NCBI RefSeq assembly: GCF_012935325.2
Contig: NZ_JABBYG020000006.1
Location: 62,001-126,000 of the forward strand
From: Paenibacillus sp. PL91
GTDB taxonomy: Bacteria > Bacillota > Bacilli > Paenibacillales > Paenibacillaceae
DNA: 64,000 nucleotides
Reading direction: 5' to 3'
The notes under the pieces were generated by a model. The model was not told where the DNA came from. It made no database searches and was given only the letters and a program-made list of their open reading frames with translations. The translations under genes were made by a program, and so were the position numbers. Shown here one piece after another: positions 15,671 to 24,364 of this stretch (positions within the stretch are counted from its first letter, which is position 1; each line of letters begins with the position of its first letter).

Positions 15671-18600
15671 TCACCAGTTATTGCCGGATACTCTTACCAC
15701 TGTAAAATTCGGACTTCCGCTTTCGCCGTAAATGGCTGCAACACCAGGGTTGTTCACCTTTACATTCGTAAAGCTTGCTCCACCGACAGCTGGTCCTTGG
15801 CCTTGTTCTCCTCTGACAACAAGCTTAATACCGTAGCGGGTAGGGTTGTTGATATTGACGTTCTCTACACGAACATTTTGCATAGCAAGGTTCTCCGGAG
15901 ACTTCGTCTGGAACATTAAACCAAAGTAAACCGGGTTATTGATGTCCACATTTTTCACCAGAATGTTCTTGAAGGTTCTGTCTCCTCCGAAAAACCAAAT
16001 AGCACCAAAGTTCTGATACTCGTTGATCTTGTCATCTGCTCCGACGCTGGTCCAGAAATCTCCGCCCGTCCGGTCTAATGTTACTCCGTCAATAACGGTG
16101 TCTTTATCGCCAAATCCTAATGTGTTGTAGCCGAAGCTTAAGCTGCTAATTGTAATTCCAGGATAGGTTAATGTATCTGCTCCGTAGAGGTTTTGATAAA
16201 GGTTATCCGAACCGCCATATACGGCAAAAGCCGCTGCACGTCTTACACAGGTTGCCGTCAGATTGATGTACTTATTGCCTACATTGTAGGAACCGCCAGC
16301 ATCGACCGCACTGAACAAAGCGAACGCATCGTCACCGGCTCCTCTGGAATAGTTGTTGTCAATCACGTTATAGGATGAACCGTTCGTCATGTTGATTCCA
16401 TCTGCGAATGTGTTTTTAATACGGTTGTCTTTGAACGTATTGTTAGATGAGTTGACTCCCCAATATAAGCAGATGAAGTGCTCTACCCAAATATTTTGAA
16501 CCGTTACGTTCTGCATGCCATTGCCGTCGATGAATTTGCCTGGTCCGTCTATTCGGTATACATAGTTGCCCCATGCAGACAGGTCCTTAATAGTAGAGCC
16601 GTTGGCTGTAGAACCAATATTAAAGCCTACATCCGTATTGGTTTGATTTTGTGGCGCTACGAGTTTGGTATGCCATGGGCCGGCGCCGATGATTTCGGTT
16701 GCACGTCCATAAAGGAATATTTTACTGTTAATCGTCCACTCGCCGGCAGGTATGAAAATCCCTTTTTTCGTTGAATCCTGTCTAAATTCATTAAGCGCTT
16801 GCTCAATGGATTTTGAAGCGGAAACCTGAATGTATTTGCTTGGGTCAGGGTTAGACGCTGGAGGCGCGACATTTTCCGTTTCGATCATGTCTACATAGAT
16901 GGAAGGTACGTCTCCAGCATCCTTTTGGATTTTGATCTTCGTTCCGGCTTCATATACTTGGTCAAGCAGCAGCTGGGAATCTTCATAGAGCCAGTAAGCG
17001 GTTAAACCTGCTCCAGGGCTATTGTCATAGCCTAGTCGGCCAAGCGTACTTGGTGTCGCATAAACGTTAGAGAACTTGGATGTTACTGTGAATTTACCTT
17101 TACTCACACCGTTTGCATAAATAGTAACGGTTCCGGTCGTATTTTCCGCTACGGCGTTACGAAGTACAAAGGCGTTAGCCGGAGAGGTTAGCGTGAACTC
17201 TACATATTCTCCTGTTGCATCAAGATGTACGGCAGAGCGTCCTGAGGCTTCACCGGCAAAGTCGCCAGGTTTGAAATTTGGAGCTAATTTTGTTCCGTTT
17301 GTAGTGTTGGAAGGAGACTCAGCTTCCATAATGGTAAACGGCATATTAGCGCCGCGGCCTGAATATAGGCTGGTTGTATTTGTGTTGTTTGCTTGTTTGA
17401 TGATTACCTCGTTTGCATCAGCTGCAACGGTTGTAGTTACCGTGTAGCTGCCATTGACAGCCGTCCAGGTTCCCATACTTACATTAACGGATTGTCCGGC
17501 TGCTAATGAGCCGTTATAGGAACCATTCAATGTTTGAATGGTGGTGCCGACAGAGTTCTTTAGCACGACGGTGATTGGATGAGAGCCGCTTGCAGAGGCG
17601 ATGTTTCCTTGGTTTTTCAAATTGACTGAAAAGGTTACTGTATTGCCGCCGCTTGGATTACTTGGATTCCATGCAGCTGTTGCAATTAAATCGGAGCTTG
17701 GCACAGGAGCAACGGTCAGCGTAGCCGCATTGCTATAGCTATTGTTATTCTCGTTCTGCTCGATAATGGCGTTGCTCTCATCAGCCTTGGCGCTGATCGG
17801 GTATGTTCCAGCGTTTTTTGTCCCTGCATTCAGCGAGACCGTTGCCGAAGCGCCAGCTGTCAGTGCGGCTACCGGGGCAGACCCTGCTAGCTCGTTACCT
17901 AAATAGAAGCTGACCGTAGTCGCAGGAGAGCCCGTGTTGCCGATATTTTTAACCGTTGCGTGAAGTGTAATGGCATCTGTCTCGACCGGTGATGCTGGCG
18001 TCCATGATATTCCGGTAATCGTAAGGTCCGGATTCGGAGCTGGAGTGCCGTATATTTCGAACTCAGCCACTTGACCGGCAGGAGCGCCGGAGTTGGTAGT
18101 GATGTTCAATCGTACCTGTTTCGCTGTAGCTGCAACCGGAATCGTTACCGTGTTCCCGTCAGCAGGGTTGAATGTATACGACTGAGAGGCAGCCAGGTTG
18201 CTGAATGTTGCGTTGTTCTGATTGTTGCCTAACACTTGAATTGTTTGCGAACGCGTGCCCCATTCGCTAGACGGGTTTAGCTTTAAAACAACCGATGTGA
18301 TGCTGTGGTTGGCACCGAGATCGACAGTCAACTGGCTCGGATTGCTCCCGCCTTCCCAGTATGTAGCCGTATTTCCGTCGTTGCCGTTTGCTGCTACGAA
18401 TGTGTGGATCGATGAGGTAGAGGTGATCGTTTTGCCAATGGCTAAGTTGGAGCCAGCAGGAGGTGTTGGCGATGGTGTAGGTGTAGTTGAAGGCGTTGAT
18501 GTTGGCGATAGTGTAGGTGTAGGACTTGATGTAGGTGTTGGCGGCGGTGGAGTAGGTGTGGGCGTTATCGTGGAACCGTAGATTTCGAATTCGGAAATTT

Positions 18601-19099
18601 GGCCTGCCTGCCAGCCGGTGTTAGCCGTAATGTTTAGGCGAACGTAGCGGGTACTTGTTGCGGTAAAATTGATCGTCACCGTGTTGCTGCTCACCGACGG
18701 ATTGAATGTGTAGCTTGTAGAGCTGACAATATCGGTAAACGTCGAGCCGTTCGTACTGCCCTGCACAGCCAATGTTTGCGTGCGCGTTTCCCAGCCTGTC
18801 GGCAGCTTCAATACGATTTGATCGATGCTTGCGCTTGCGCCGAGATCGACTTGAAGCCATTGCGGGAACGCGTTATTTTTACTCTCCCAATACGTGCTCT
18901 GGCTACTGTCGTTTACATGGCTAGCTTGATACACATCTGCATATCCGCTGGCCGTAACAATCTTGCCAAGAGCAAGGTTAGGGCCTCCGGCGGCAGAAGA
19001 GGGAGAAGGGAACAGTGTGAGCTGCGAAAGCCATACAACAATTGCCAAACACAAAATAAAGAACGGGTTTCTTTTTCGCAAATCGCTCGTTGAGAACAT
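15671..19099 (-). CDS. Secreted multidomain alpha-1,3-glucanase, GH87 type
   Basis: Secreted enzyme of 1142 residues, probably hydrolysing alpha-1,3-glucan of fungal walls or dental-type mutan. Order: signal peptide (~1-36, ending SSAA); F5/8 discoidin-type domain 1 (~40-175); Thr/Pro linker (~178-215); discoidin domain 2 (~217-351); two CARDB-like domains (~357-463 and ~468-575); a CBM6/35-like domain (~586-745, FTIMEAESPSN); and a C-terminal right-handed beta-helix (~755-1142). The helix carries FADGIN (Asp900) and GAGDDAF (Asp923, Asp924). This triad and its 23/24-residue spacing fit the catalytic Asp residues of GH87. Discoidin-Thr/Pro-discoidin is the known architecture of GH87 enzymes from bacilli. 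The alternative, another beta-helix glycosidase, is less likely. Confidence 0.82.
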   Translation of the reverse strand: MFSTSDLRKRNPFFILCLAIVVWLSQLTLFPSPSSAAGGPNLALGKIVTASGYADVYQASHVNDSSQSTYWESKNNAFPQWLQVDLGASASIDQIVLKLPTGWETRTQTLAVQGSTNGSTFTDIVSSTSYTFNPSVSSNTVTINFTATSTRYVRLNITANTGWQAGQISEFEIYGSTITPTPTPPPPTPTSSPTPTLSPTSTPSTTPTPSPTPPAGSNLAIGKTITSTSSIHTFVAANGNDGNTATYWEGGSNPSQLTVDLGANHSITSVVLKLNPSSEWGTRSQTIQVLGNNQNNATFSNLAASQSYTFNPADGNTVTIPVAATAKQVRLNITTNSGAPAGQVAEFEIYGTPAPNPDLTITGISWTPASPVETDAITLHATVKNIGNTGSPATTVSFYLGNELAGSAPVAALTAGASATVSLNAGTKNAGTYPISAKADESNAIIEQNENNNSYSNAATLTVAPVPSSDLIATAAWNPSNPSGGNTVTFSVNLKNQGNIASASGSHPITVVLKNSVGTTIQTLNGSYNGSLAAGQSVNVSMGTWTAVNGSYTVTTTVAADANEVIIKQANNTNTTSLYSGRGANMPFTIMEAESPSNTTNGTKLAPNFKPGDFAGEASGRSAVHLDATGEYVEFTLTSPANAFVLRNAVAENTTGTVTIYANGVSKGKFTVTSKFSNVYATPSTLGRLGYDNSPGAGLTAYWLYEDSQLLLDQVYEAGTKIKIQKDAGDVPSIYVDMIETENVAPPASNPDPSKYIQVSASKSIEQALNEFRQDSTKKGIFIPAGEWTINSKIFLYGRATEIIGAGPWHTKLVAPQNQTNTDVGFNIGSTANGSTIKDLSAWGNYVYRIDGPGKFIDGNGMQNVTVQNIWVEHFICLYWGVNSSNNTFKDNRIKNTFADGINMTNGSSYNVIDNNYSRGAGDDAFALFSAVDAGGSYNVGNKYINLTATCVRRAAAFAVYGGSDNLYQNLYGADTLTYPGITISSLSFGYNTLGFGDKDTVIDGVTLDRTGGDFWTSVGADDKINEYQNFGAIWFFGGDRTFKNILVKNVDINNPVYFGLMFQTKSPENLAMQNVRVENVNINNPTRYGIKLVVRGEQGQGPAVGGASFTNVKVNNPGVAAIYGESGSPNFTVVRVSGNNW

Positions 19100-19507
19100 A
19101 AAAAACCTCCTAGTATAGTCTAACCAGCTATTAATGCGCTTTCATTTTTGCGCAGAGCTCCATTCCTTTCTTAATCACCTCCTTTAAGTGTAATGCCGTG
19201 AGACGCAACGAAATAAAACCAACTTTTATGTACGATTAACCTTGCACGATCATGCGGTATGTTGAACGATCCCATGACACCAGCATAAATCAGTTGCACG
19301 GCTTGCTGAAGACGCATTCCTACGTTTATCGTGTGTAATCTTATTGTTTAGACTGAAAAAATAGGGGTATCCTTCGCTTCCCCGCCAGATGTCGCAGTTA
19401 GTCCCCGCCAAAAGCCTAGTTCGTAAACAGACCGAGGACTGTTACGGATACAGAAGATAATCTCTACAATAAAGCTATAGATGAGGAACAAGAAAGGGCG
19501 ATTGAAT
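19100..19507. other. Divergent intergenic region, glucanase / pspC
   Basis: About 400 nt between the glucanase (minus) and pspC-pspA (plus). It contains a cre-like site near the glucanase start and several short CGATC/GATCATGC elements around 19205-19265. No tRNA or ORF with a ribosome site was found. It must hold both promoters, but I could not assign them firmly. Confidence 0.4.
19131..19144 (-). promoter_or_regulatory. cre-like CcpA site upstream of glucanase
   Basis: On the minus strand TGAAAGCGCATTAA has the AAAGCG half of a catabolite-responsive element but only a weak second half. It lies 32-45 nt before the glucanase start. Carbon catabolite control of such an enzyme would be expected, but the match is partial. 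Confidence 0.4.
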
Positions 19508-19711
19508 ATGAAAAAATTATTTCGTTCAACAACGGACAGCAAGCTTACAGGTTTATGTGGAGGCATCGGTCAATGGTTAGGAATTGATTCCACTATCATC
19601 AGACTGCTGGTCATCATTACGGCGTTCTTTAGCTTCGGAGCTGTGATACTGGCGTACTTTATCGCTACGTTGTTTGTGCCAAAGGGAAATAACAATAACT
19701 TCAGTTTTTAG
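19508..19711 (+). CDS. PspC-domain membrane protein
   Basis: A 67-residue PspC-domain protein: KKLFRSTTDSKLTGLCGGIG followed by QWLGIDSTIIRLLVII, and a single membrane hairpin ending FVPKGN. PspC proteins sense or act in envelope stress together with PspA. The ATG at 19508 is preceded by AAAGGGCG; the in-frame ATG at 19481 lacks a site. It forms an operon with pspA, whose start is 36 nt after its stop. Confidence 0.9.
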   Translation: MKKLFRSTTDSKLTGLCGGIGQWLGIDSTIIRLLVIITAFFSFGAVILAYFIATLFVPKGNNNNFSF

Positions 19712-19747
19712 ACTGAGACTTCATACAATTTGAGGAGAGATGATAGA

Positions 19748-20416
19748 ATGGGAATTTTACAGCGTGTAGTTAGCATGACAAAAGCAGCGGCCAACGAGAT
19801 GTTAGACAAAATCGAGAATCCGGTTATGATGCTTAATCATTATTTGAGAGATTTGGACGAGGATATTGCAAAAGCGGAGCGCGCCATGGAACAGCAGCAA
19901 GTACAGGAGCGCATGCTTCAAGCCAAGCTCAATGATCTGAATGAGCAAGCAGCTCATTATGGAGAAAAAGCAGAGCAAGCACTATCCGCGGAGCGCGAGG
20001 TAGATGCCCGTATGGCGCTTGAAGCTAAGTTCATCTATCAGGAGCAAGCCGAAGAGACGACGAGGCTGCAGCAGCTTGCCAAGCAAGCCGTTATTGAGCT
20101 CGGGCTGCACGTCCAGAACCTGAAGGAAGAGAAAGTCAAGCTTCAAGGAAAGCATACAGAGCTAGTTAACCGTGTACGGCAGACTGCTGGAGCACCGGGT
20201 TATAAATCCGAGCACTCGTTGCAAGGAAGCTCGGCATCCAGAGGCTTCGAGCGGATCGAAATGAAGGTCATGGAATGGGAGGCGGAACGTGAGCTTGCCA
20301 AAGGTTATAACCGTGTAGACGCTGGTAAAATCGGCTTCGATCACCAACAAGAGCAACGAAGCGCTCGTGTGGATGAAGAACTGAAACGTCTCTTGCAGAA
20401 GAAGCCTAACAGCTAA
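19748..20416 (+). CDS. pspA: Phage shock protein A (PspA/IM30/Vipp1 family)
   Basis: A 222-residue coiled-coil membrane-repair protein. It opens with an amphipathic helix (MGILQRVVSMTKAAANEMLD), then the conserved KIENPVMMLNHYLRDLDEDI and a long Glu/Gln-rich coiled coil with RAMEQQQVQERMLQAKLNDL. PspA assembles on damaged membranes and preserves the proton-motive force. ATG 19748 follows GAGGAGAG with 7 nt spacing. Directly downstream of pspC and closed by a strong terminator, so the pair is an envelope-stress operon. Confidence 0.92.
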   Translation: MGILQRVVSMTKAAANEMLDKIENPVMMLNHYLRDLDEDIAKAERAMEQQQVQERMLQAKLNDLNEQAAHYGEKAEQALSAEREVDARMALEAKFIYQEQAEETTRLQQLAKQAVIELGLHVQNLKEEKVKLQGKHTELVNRVRQTAGAPGYKSEHSLQGSSASRGFERIEMKVMEWEAERELAKGYNRVDAGKIGFDHQQEQRSARVDEELKRLLQKKPNS

Positions 20417-20448
20417 CCAAAGGGTTATTCCAACAAAATTGCTACAGC

Positions 20449-20479
20449 AAAAGCCTCAGTCACGTTGACTGAGGCTTTT
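20449..20479 (+). terminator. Terminator of pspC-pspA
   Basis: Perfect 14-bp stem (AAAAGCCTCAGTCA and complement) with a 3-nt loop, ending in TTTT. Confidence 0.9.
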
Positions 20480-20571
20480 ACTACCGTACCAACCCCAGAA
20501 AGTGAAACCTCCCAGGAAATGGATACGTAATATGAATTTAGCACCTTAAATTTGGAAGGGATAGTGGAATA

Positions 20572-22695
20572 ATGAAAAAAATCTCGTACATACCGAGAAC
20601 GGCTTTATGGGCCAAATCATTTGCAGCAGCCTTATTGACCGTATGTTTGATGGCCTCAACGGTCTACGGCGCTGCGCCGGAAGAAGAAGGCAAAGGAAAA
20701 GCAGTAGAGTTAAACGTGGAAAATGCAGCTATGTTCCTCGATAAATTTTTTGCCTCGGAAGAAGCCAAACCGCAATATGTAGGCGCATCCGTCGTTGTTG
20801 TGAAAGACGGCAAGGTTGTTGCGCAGAAGGGCTATGGCGTTGCGGACAAGGATAAGGGAGATGCGGTAGATCCTGCTTCCACCGTCTTCCGGATCGCTTC
20901 GGTTTCGAAGACCTTTTCGGCTGTAGCAGCTATGCAGCTTATTGAGCAGGGAAAGATTAACCTAAAAGATGATTTTCTGAAGCATCTGCCGGATTTGGAG
21001 GTTGAAAATCCTTTCAATACCCCTGTCACGATCGAGCAGTTGCTGACACATACGACTGGATTTGAAATTCGTGACCCGAATAAGGAAGATCTTCATTTTG
21101 ATTTTGAGAAGACTATTTCAATTGAAGATTATGTACGAGCCAATTTGCCTCCGGTTATTCGGAAGCCGGGCAGCTCTTACATGTATGATAATTTTGGCTC
21201 CCTGCTGCTTGGATTAGTCGTGGAGAAAGTAAGCGGAGTGCCGTTCGACACCTACATGGCTCAAAATATTTTTAAACCGCTTGGCATGAAAAACAGCGGC
21301 TTCAAGCTTGAAGGCACATTAAAGGAACGCTTAGCGACCGGATACGATGTGACAGGTAAGCGGGTAGAACCATACGCGCTCGCGCCGACCATTATGCCGC
21401 ACGGTGGAATGCTTACGACTACCGAGGATGTAGGGAAATTTATGATCGCCTTTCTTAATGGAGGGGCATCCGAATCCAGCCGAATACTTGCCAATAAGAC
21501 AGTAGAACAAATGGAAGTATATCAATCATCTATTCATCCGCTTTTGCCTGACACCACTTATGGTTTTGAAGCACCGTTCCAGATACCCGGTGCAGGAAGC
21601 AGTTCCAAAATCATCACAAAAGGCGGTGATCTGCCAGACTTCAGCTCTTATTTATTTCTTATTCCTGAGCAGAATACCGGTGTTTTCTTGACGTATAACC
21701 AGCAAGGCGCGCTGCGCAACCTGTTTTATCCGCAGTTCATCCAGACCTTTTTTCCGCAATATGCGGCTCCTGCGAAGCTAGCCGATTTTAAAGCGGCATC
21801 GAGCGATCAACTGGAAAAGTTCACCGGCTACTATGCGGATCTTCGGATCAAGAGTATAGTCTCGAGCATGAAGACGGAAGAATCGGGTCTGACGATTAGC
21901 GACGTTTACATCGGGCCTCGCAAGCTGCATCAAGTGGATGCGAATTTGTTTGTCGATGAGCTAACGAACCAATTTACCGGATTCAAGCTGGACGAGAACG
22001 GAAACGTTCTTTTTATGAAAGAGCCATATCTCAATCCATTTGGCTATGCAAGCAAAGGAACAAAGCCAGCGGGCTTTGCTGATGTGACGAAGGAGCATGC
22101 TTTTGCGGAGCAGATATTAAGCTTGCAGTCACTTGGTTATTTTGCGAACGACGCAAGCAAAGCCTTCGAGCCGGAACGGCAGGTGACTAGAGGAGAATAC
22201 GTGAAATTTATTTTGGAAACGAGTAATCTGAAAGGCAGTGAAACGACTGAGCTCGCTTTCGGCGACTTGTCAGGCCATCCTTCAGCAGCCTTCGTTCAGG
22301 CAGCTTATGAGCTTGGAATGGTGAAGGGGAGCGGCTCTGGGAAGTTCGAACCGGATCGCGCCATTACGCGCCAAGAAGCAGCGGCCATGCTGTGGCGTTT
22401 GCTTAGCGCTCAGTATCCGTCAGAGCTGTTTGAGAAAGTGAAAATTGCAGGCAAGACGGACGCTTGGGCAGTTCCAGCCGTTAAAATGATGGTCGCTCTC
22501 GGCATCTATGGGCCGGAAGTTAAATTCAATGCAGACGGATCAGCCGATTACCAGTCCCGGAAGGTGTTGAATCAGCAGGAACAGGCTGCCATTCTATTCG
22601 CCCTGCTTACGCAGCCGACGGATCAGATCGCTGCAGCCCTCTCGAAGGGAGCGCCGGAAAGCGCCAGTCCTGCCGTTTTGCCTAACGCCTCATAA
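20572..22695 (+). CDS. Secreted SLH-anchored serine hydrolase (class C beta-lactamase/PBP4*-like)
   Basis: A 707-residue exported protein. Signal peptide (~1-34, ending VYGAA); beta-lactamase/transpeptidase domain (~50-400) with SxxK (Ser110-Lys113, in FRIASVSKTF), YxN (Tyr205-Asp-Asn207) and HGG (277-279); a beta-barrel middle part (~410-495); and three C-terminal SLH repeats (from ~500), the second with FEPDRAITRQEAAAML. It is therefore held at the cell surface. The family includes D-amino acid amidases, esterases and endopeptidases, and the substrate cannot be inferred. The third SLH copy is degenerate. Confidence 0.9.
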   Translation: MKKISYIPRTALWAKSFAAALLTVCLMASTVYGAAPEEEGKGKAVELNVENAAMFLDKFFASEEAKPQYVGASVVVVKDGKVVAQKGYGVADKDKGDAVDPASTVFRIASVSKTFSAVAAMQLIEQGKINLKDDFLKHLPDLEVENPFNTPVTIEQLLTHTTGFEIRDPNKEDLHFDFEKTISIEDYVRANLPPVIRKPGSSYMYDNFGSLLLGLVVEKVSGVPFDTYMAQNIFKPLGMKNSGFKLEGTLKERLATGYDVTGKRVEPYALAPTIMPHGGMLTTTEDVGKFMIAFLNGGASESSRILANKTVEQMEVYQSSIHPLLPDTTYGFEAPFQIPGAGSSSKIITKGGDLPDFSSYLFLIPEQNTGVFLTYNQQGALRNLFYPQFIQTFFPQYAAPAKLADFKAASSDQLEKFTGYYADLRIKSIVSSMKTEESGLTISDVYIGPRKLHQVDANLFVDELTNQFTGFKLDENGNVLFMKEPYLNPFGYASKGTKPAGFADVTKEHAFAEQILSLQSLGYFANDASKAFEPERQVTRGEYVKFILETSNLKGSETTELAFGDLSGHPSAAFVQAAYELGMVKGSGSGKFEPDRAITRQEAAAMLWRLLSAQYPSELFEKVKIAGKTDAWAVPAVKMMVALGIYGPEVKFNADGSADYQSRKVLNQQEQAAILFALLTQPTDQIAAALSKGAPESASPAVLPNAS

Positions 22696-22821
22696 AGTTA
22701 TGCATAGTTAAATATAAATAGGATTAATCTTTGACATGTAGCCTGCGATTACGCGGTCCGTTAACGGACGCGATAATAGCGGGCTCTTAACTTTTTGCAA
22801 TACAGCAGCCGCAGCAAAACT

Positions 22822-22867
22822 AAAAAATGGACACCCTCAAGCCAAAAAATGAGGATGTCCATTTTTT
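22822..22867. terminator. Bidirectional terminator
   Basis: Long stem of AAAAAATGGACA and its complement with one inner mismatch, A- and T-rich on both sides. It serves the SLH hydrolase (plus) and the small 37-residue gene (minus). Confidence 0.85.
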
Positions 22868-22874
22868 AAATCCA

Positions 22875-22988
22875 TTACTTCGCAGCCGTTACGCTTACGC
22901 GGGCTTGCTCATTCTTTTGGAGCAATGTAGAGAAACGGGATAGCGGAGTCTTTTTTCCGTTTTTAAAGCTAGGCATCATTGGAACCAT
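22875..22988 (-). CDS. Small 37-residue protein, function unknown
   Basis: Short gene with an excellent ribosome site (AAAGGAGG, 10 nt before ATG) and a terminator 7 nt after the stop. The product is basic, begins MVPMMPSFKNGKKTPLSRFS and ends VSVTAAK, with no membrane segment or Cys. On the minus strand TTGACC and TATTGT, 18 nt apart, lie in front and could be its promoter. The signals around it support translation. I recognise no family. It could be a small regulatory or spore-associated protein. Confidence 0.6.
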   Translation of the reverse strand: MVPMMPSFKNGKKTPLSRFSTLLQKNEQARVSVTAAK

Positions 22989-23046
22989 GGATGTAGGCCT
23001 CCTTTACTAGTTTCATAGTAACAATATCATATGGAATAAATTAGGG

Positions 23047-23583
23047 TCAATTGTATTTTTTTATCGTTTTTTCTCGTATGGTGGAGAGGTACTTTTTTAT
23101 CTCTTGAAAATTGCCCCTATAACGGTTTTCTCGTTCATATGCTCCGTCATACTCTCCTATTTTGAGCGCGAATTTAGAGTAAAGCCGGTTTAGATAACGA
23201 TGGCTCGCGAGCACGTTAAATTCCATCCATTGTACTCGTTGATTGTCGTTTGCGATATGCTGGATAAGGCGATGAAAACCATCCAGAAATAATTTGCTGC
23301 TTCGATATTTCTCTTCGATAATAACGGAGTCAACAAATGCGATTTCTCCGTTGGGATTTGGCTCGTAATCACTCGATACGTAGCGGAAATTTCCCCAGCC
23401 TATCGTCTGGTTATTAGAATCGAGGATTAGCATAATGCTCGACTCCGGAAGGGTGTGCATGATATTTATCAATGCATCCGCCAGAGTGATATTATTGCGA
23501 AAATCTTGACGATTTTTAATAAAAAACAGGGCATAGCGGGCAAAATCGGCATCGGTTCTGCATATGATGTGCTGTGCGCGCAT
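23047..23583 (-). CDS. GNAT-like acetyltransferase-fold protein (1)
   Basis: A 178-residue protein with the GNAT layout: strand SSIMLILDSNNQTIGWGNFR, then NGEIAFVDSVIIEEKYRSSK as the strand and the start of the CoA-loop helix, and helix LFLDGFHRLIQHI. The Q/RxxGxG loop itself is poorly kept, so activity is uncertain. It is the same length as and similar to the next gene, which starts 9 nt after it on this strand. The two appear to be diverged tandem copies in one operon. Substrate unknown. Confidence 0.6.
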   Translation of the reverse strand: MRAQHIICRTDADFARYALFFIKNRQDFRNNITLADALINIMHTLPESSIMLILDSNNQTIGWGNFRYVSSDYEPNPNGEIAFVDSVIIEEKYRSSKLFLDGFHRLIQHIANDNQRVQWMEFNVLASHRYLNRLYSKFALKIGEYDGAYERENRYRGNFQEIKKYLSTIREKTIKKYN

Positions 23584-23591
23584 GTAGCTAG

Positions 23592-24128
23592 CTACCTCCT
23601 GACTAATGAATAATAGAGTTCATGCGGATAGGCCATAGCAAAGCTATGATAGTTTGTGAAATCTGCACTGTAATGGGCGATGACCCCAAAGTCGGTTTGC
23701 ATTTCTGAGATTTTTTGTGCAAAGCGAGCACATATTTTATCTAATCCGGCGCTATCCGGAACCCAAAATCGAAGCTCCTGCGGCGGTTGCTTCAATTGGG
23801 CCAGATGCTGTCCAAGGAACTGAAGGGCTTGCATAAAGATACGGCCCCGACGATATTTCTCCAGTAGAAACACAACTTGAATCTGCACGACATGAATGTC
23901 CTCGTATTGCTGCTCTCCCGTTCCGTGTATGTATCCGACTGCCCCAATGACCTCATCTTCATCCAGCAGTAAAATAGCTTCTCTATCCATGAAAATGGGA
24001 CTCGAGAGATAGCTGAGAGAAACAGGAAATGAGTAATTTAGATTTAATTTTTCGTAATTCTCCAGCAAAAATTCGATATACTTCTCTTGATATTTTGCAG
24101 TTGCGCAAACAGAGAAATGAACGCTCAT
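23592..24128 (-). CDS. GNAT-like acetyltransferase-fold protein (2)
   Basis: A 178-residue paralogue of the downstream gene, with the corresponding blocks EAILLLDEDEVIGAVGYIHG and IHVVQIQVVFLLEKYRRGRI followed by a helix FMQALQFLGQHL. The shared EKYR element marks the relation. The acetyl-CoA pyrophosphate loop is reduced to EKYRRGR. No signal peptide or membrane segment. The promoter should lie in the ~230 nt between this gene and the xylanase, which is divergent. Confidence 0.6.
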   Translation of the reverse strand: MSVHFSVCATAKYQEKYIEFLLENYEKLNLNYSFPVSLSYLSSPIFMDREAILLLDEDEVIGAVGYIHGTGEQQYEDIHVVQIQVVFLLEKYRRGRIFMQALQFLGQHLAQLKQPPQELRFWVPDSAGLDKICARFAQKISEMQTDFGVIAHYSADFTNYHSFAMAYPHELYYSLVRR

Positions 24129-24324
24129 TTTACAATAACCATCCTTTTTATTGGTTGTATCGTGAGTATACCATTAATTAGGCGGTATGTGACCCTGGTA
24201 GTGGTCCCTTTGGCATAAATGTATCCGTTACCCGCTCACTACGATAAATAATCATCTATTGTTTTTAGAGTACAATCTATATTTCCATAGGTATTTTATT
24301 CCTTGTTAGCTTGCTAGAATACCC

Positions 24325-24338
24325 TGTAAGCGTTGTCA
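24325..24338 (+). promoter_or_regulatory. cre (CcpA) site upstream of xylanase
   Basis: TGTAAGCGTTGTCA fits the catabolite-responsive element consensus over both halves. It is 26 nt before the xylanase start and behind an AT-rich putative -10 region, a position for repression by CcpA when glucose is present. Confidence 0.75.
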
Positions 24339-24364
24339 TTTTGAATAAGCTTAGGGGGATGGAT

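Noticed and set aside
18430..18570. Short tandem repeats rich in GGTGTAGGTGTTGG, looked at as a possible CRISPR or minisatellite
   Set aside because: They encode the Thr/Pro/Ser linker of the glucanase in frame; repeat units are too short and irregular for CRISPR.
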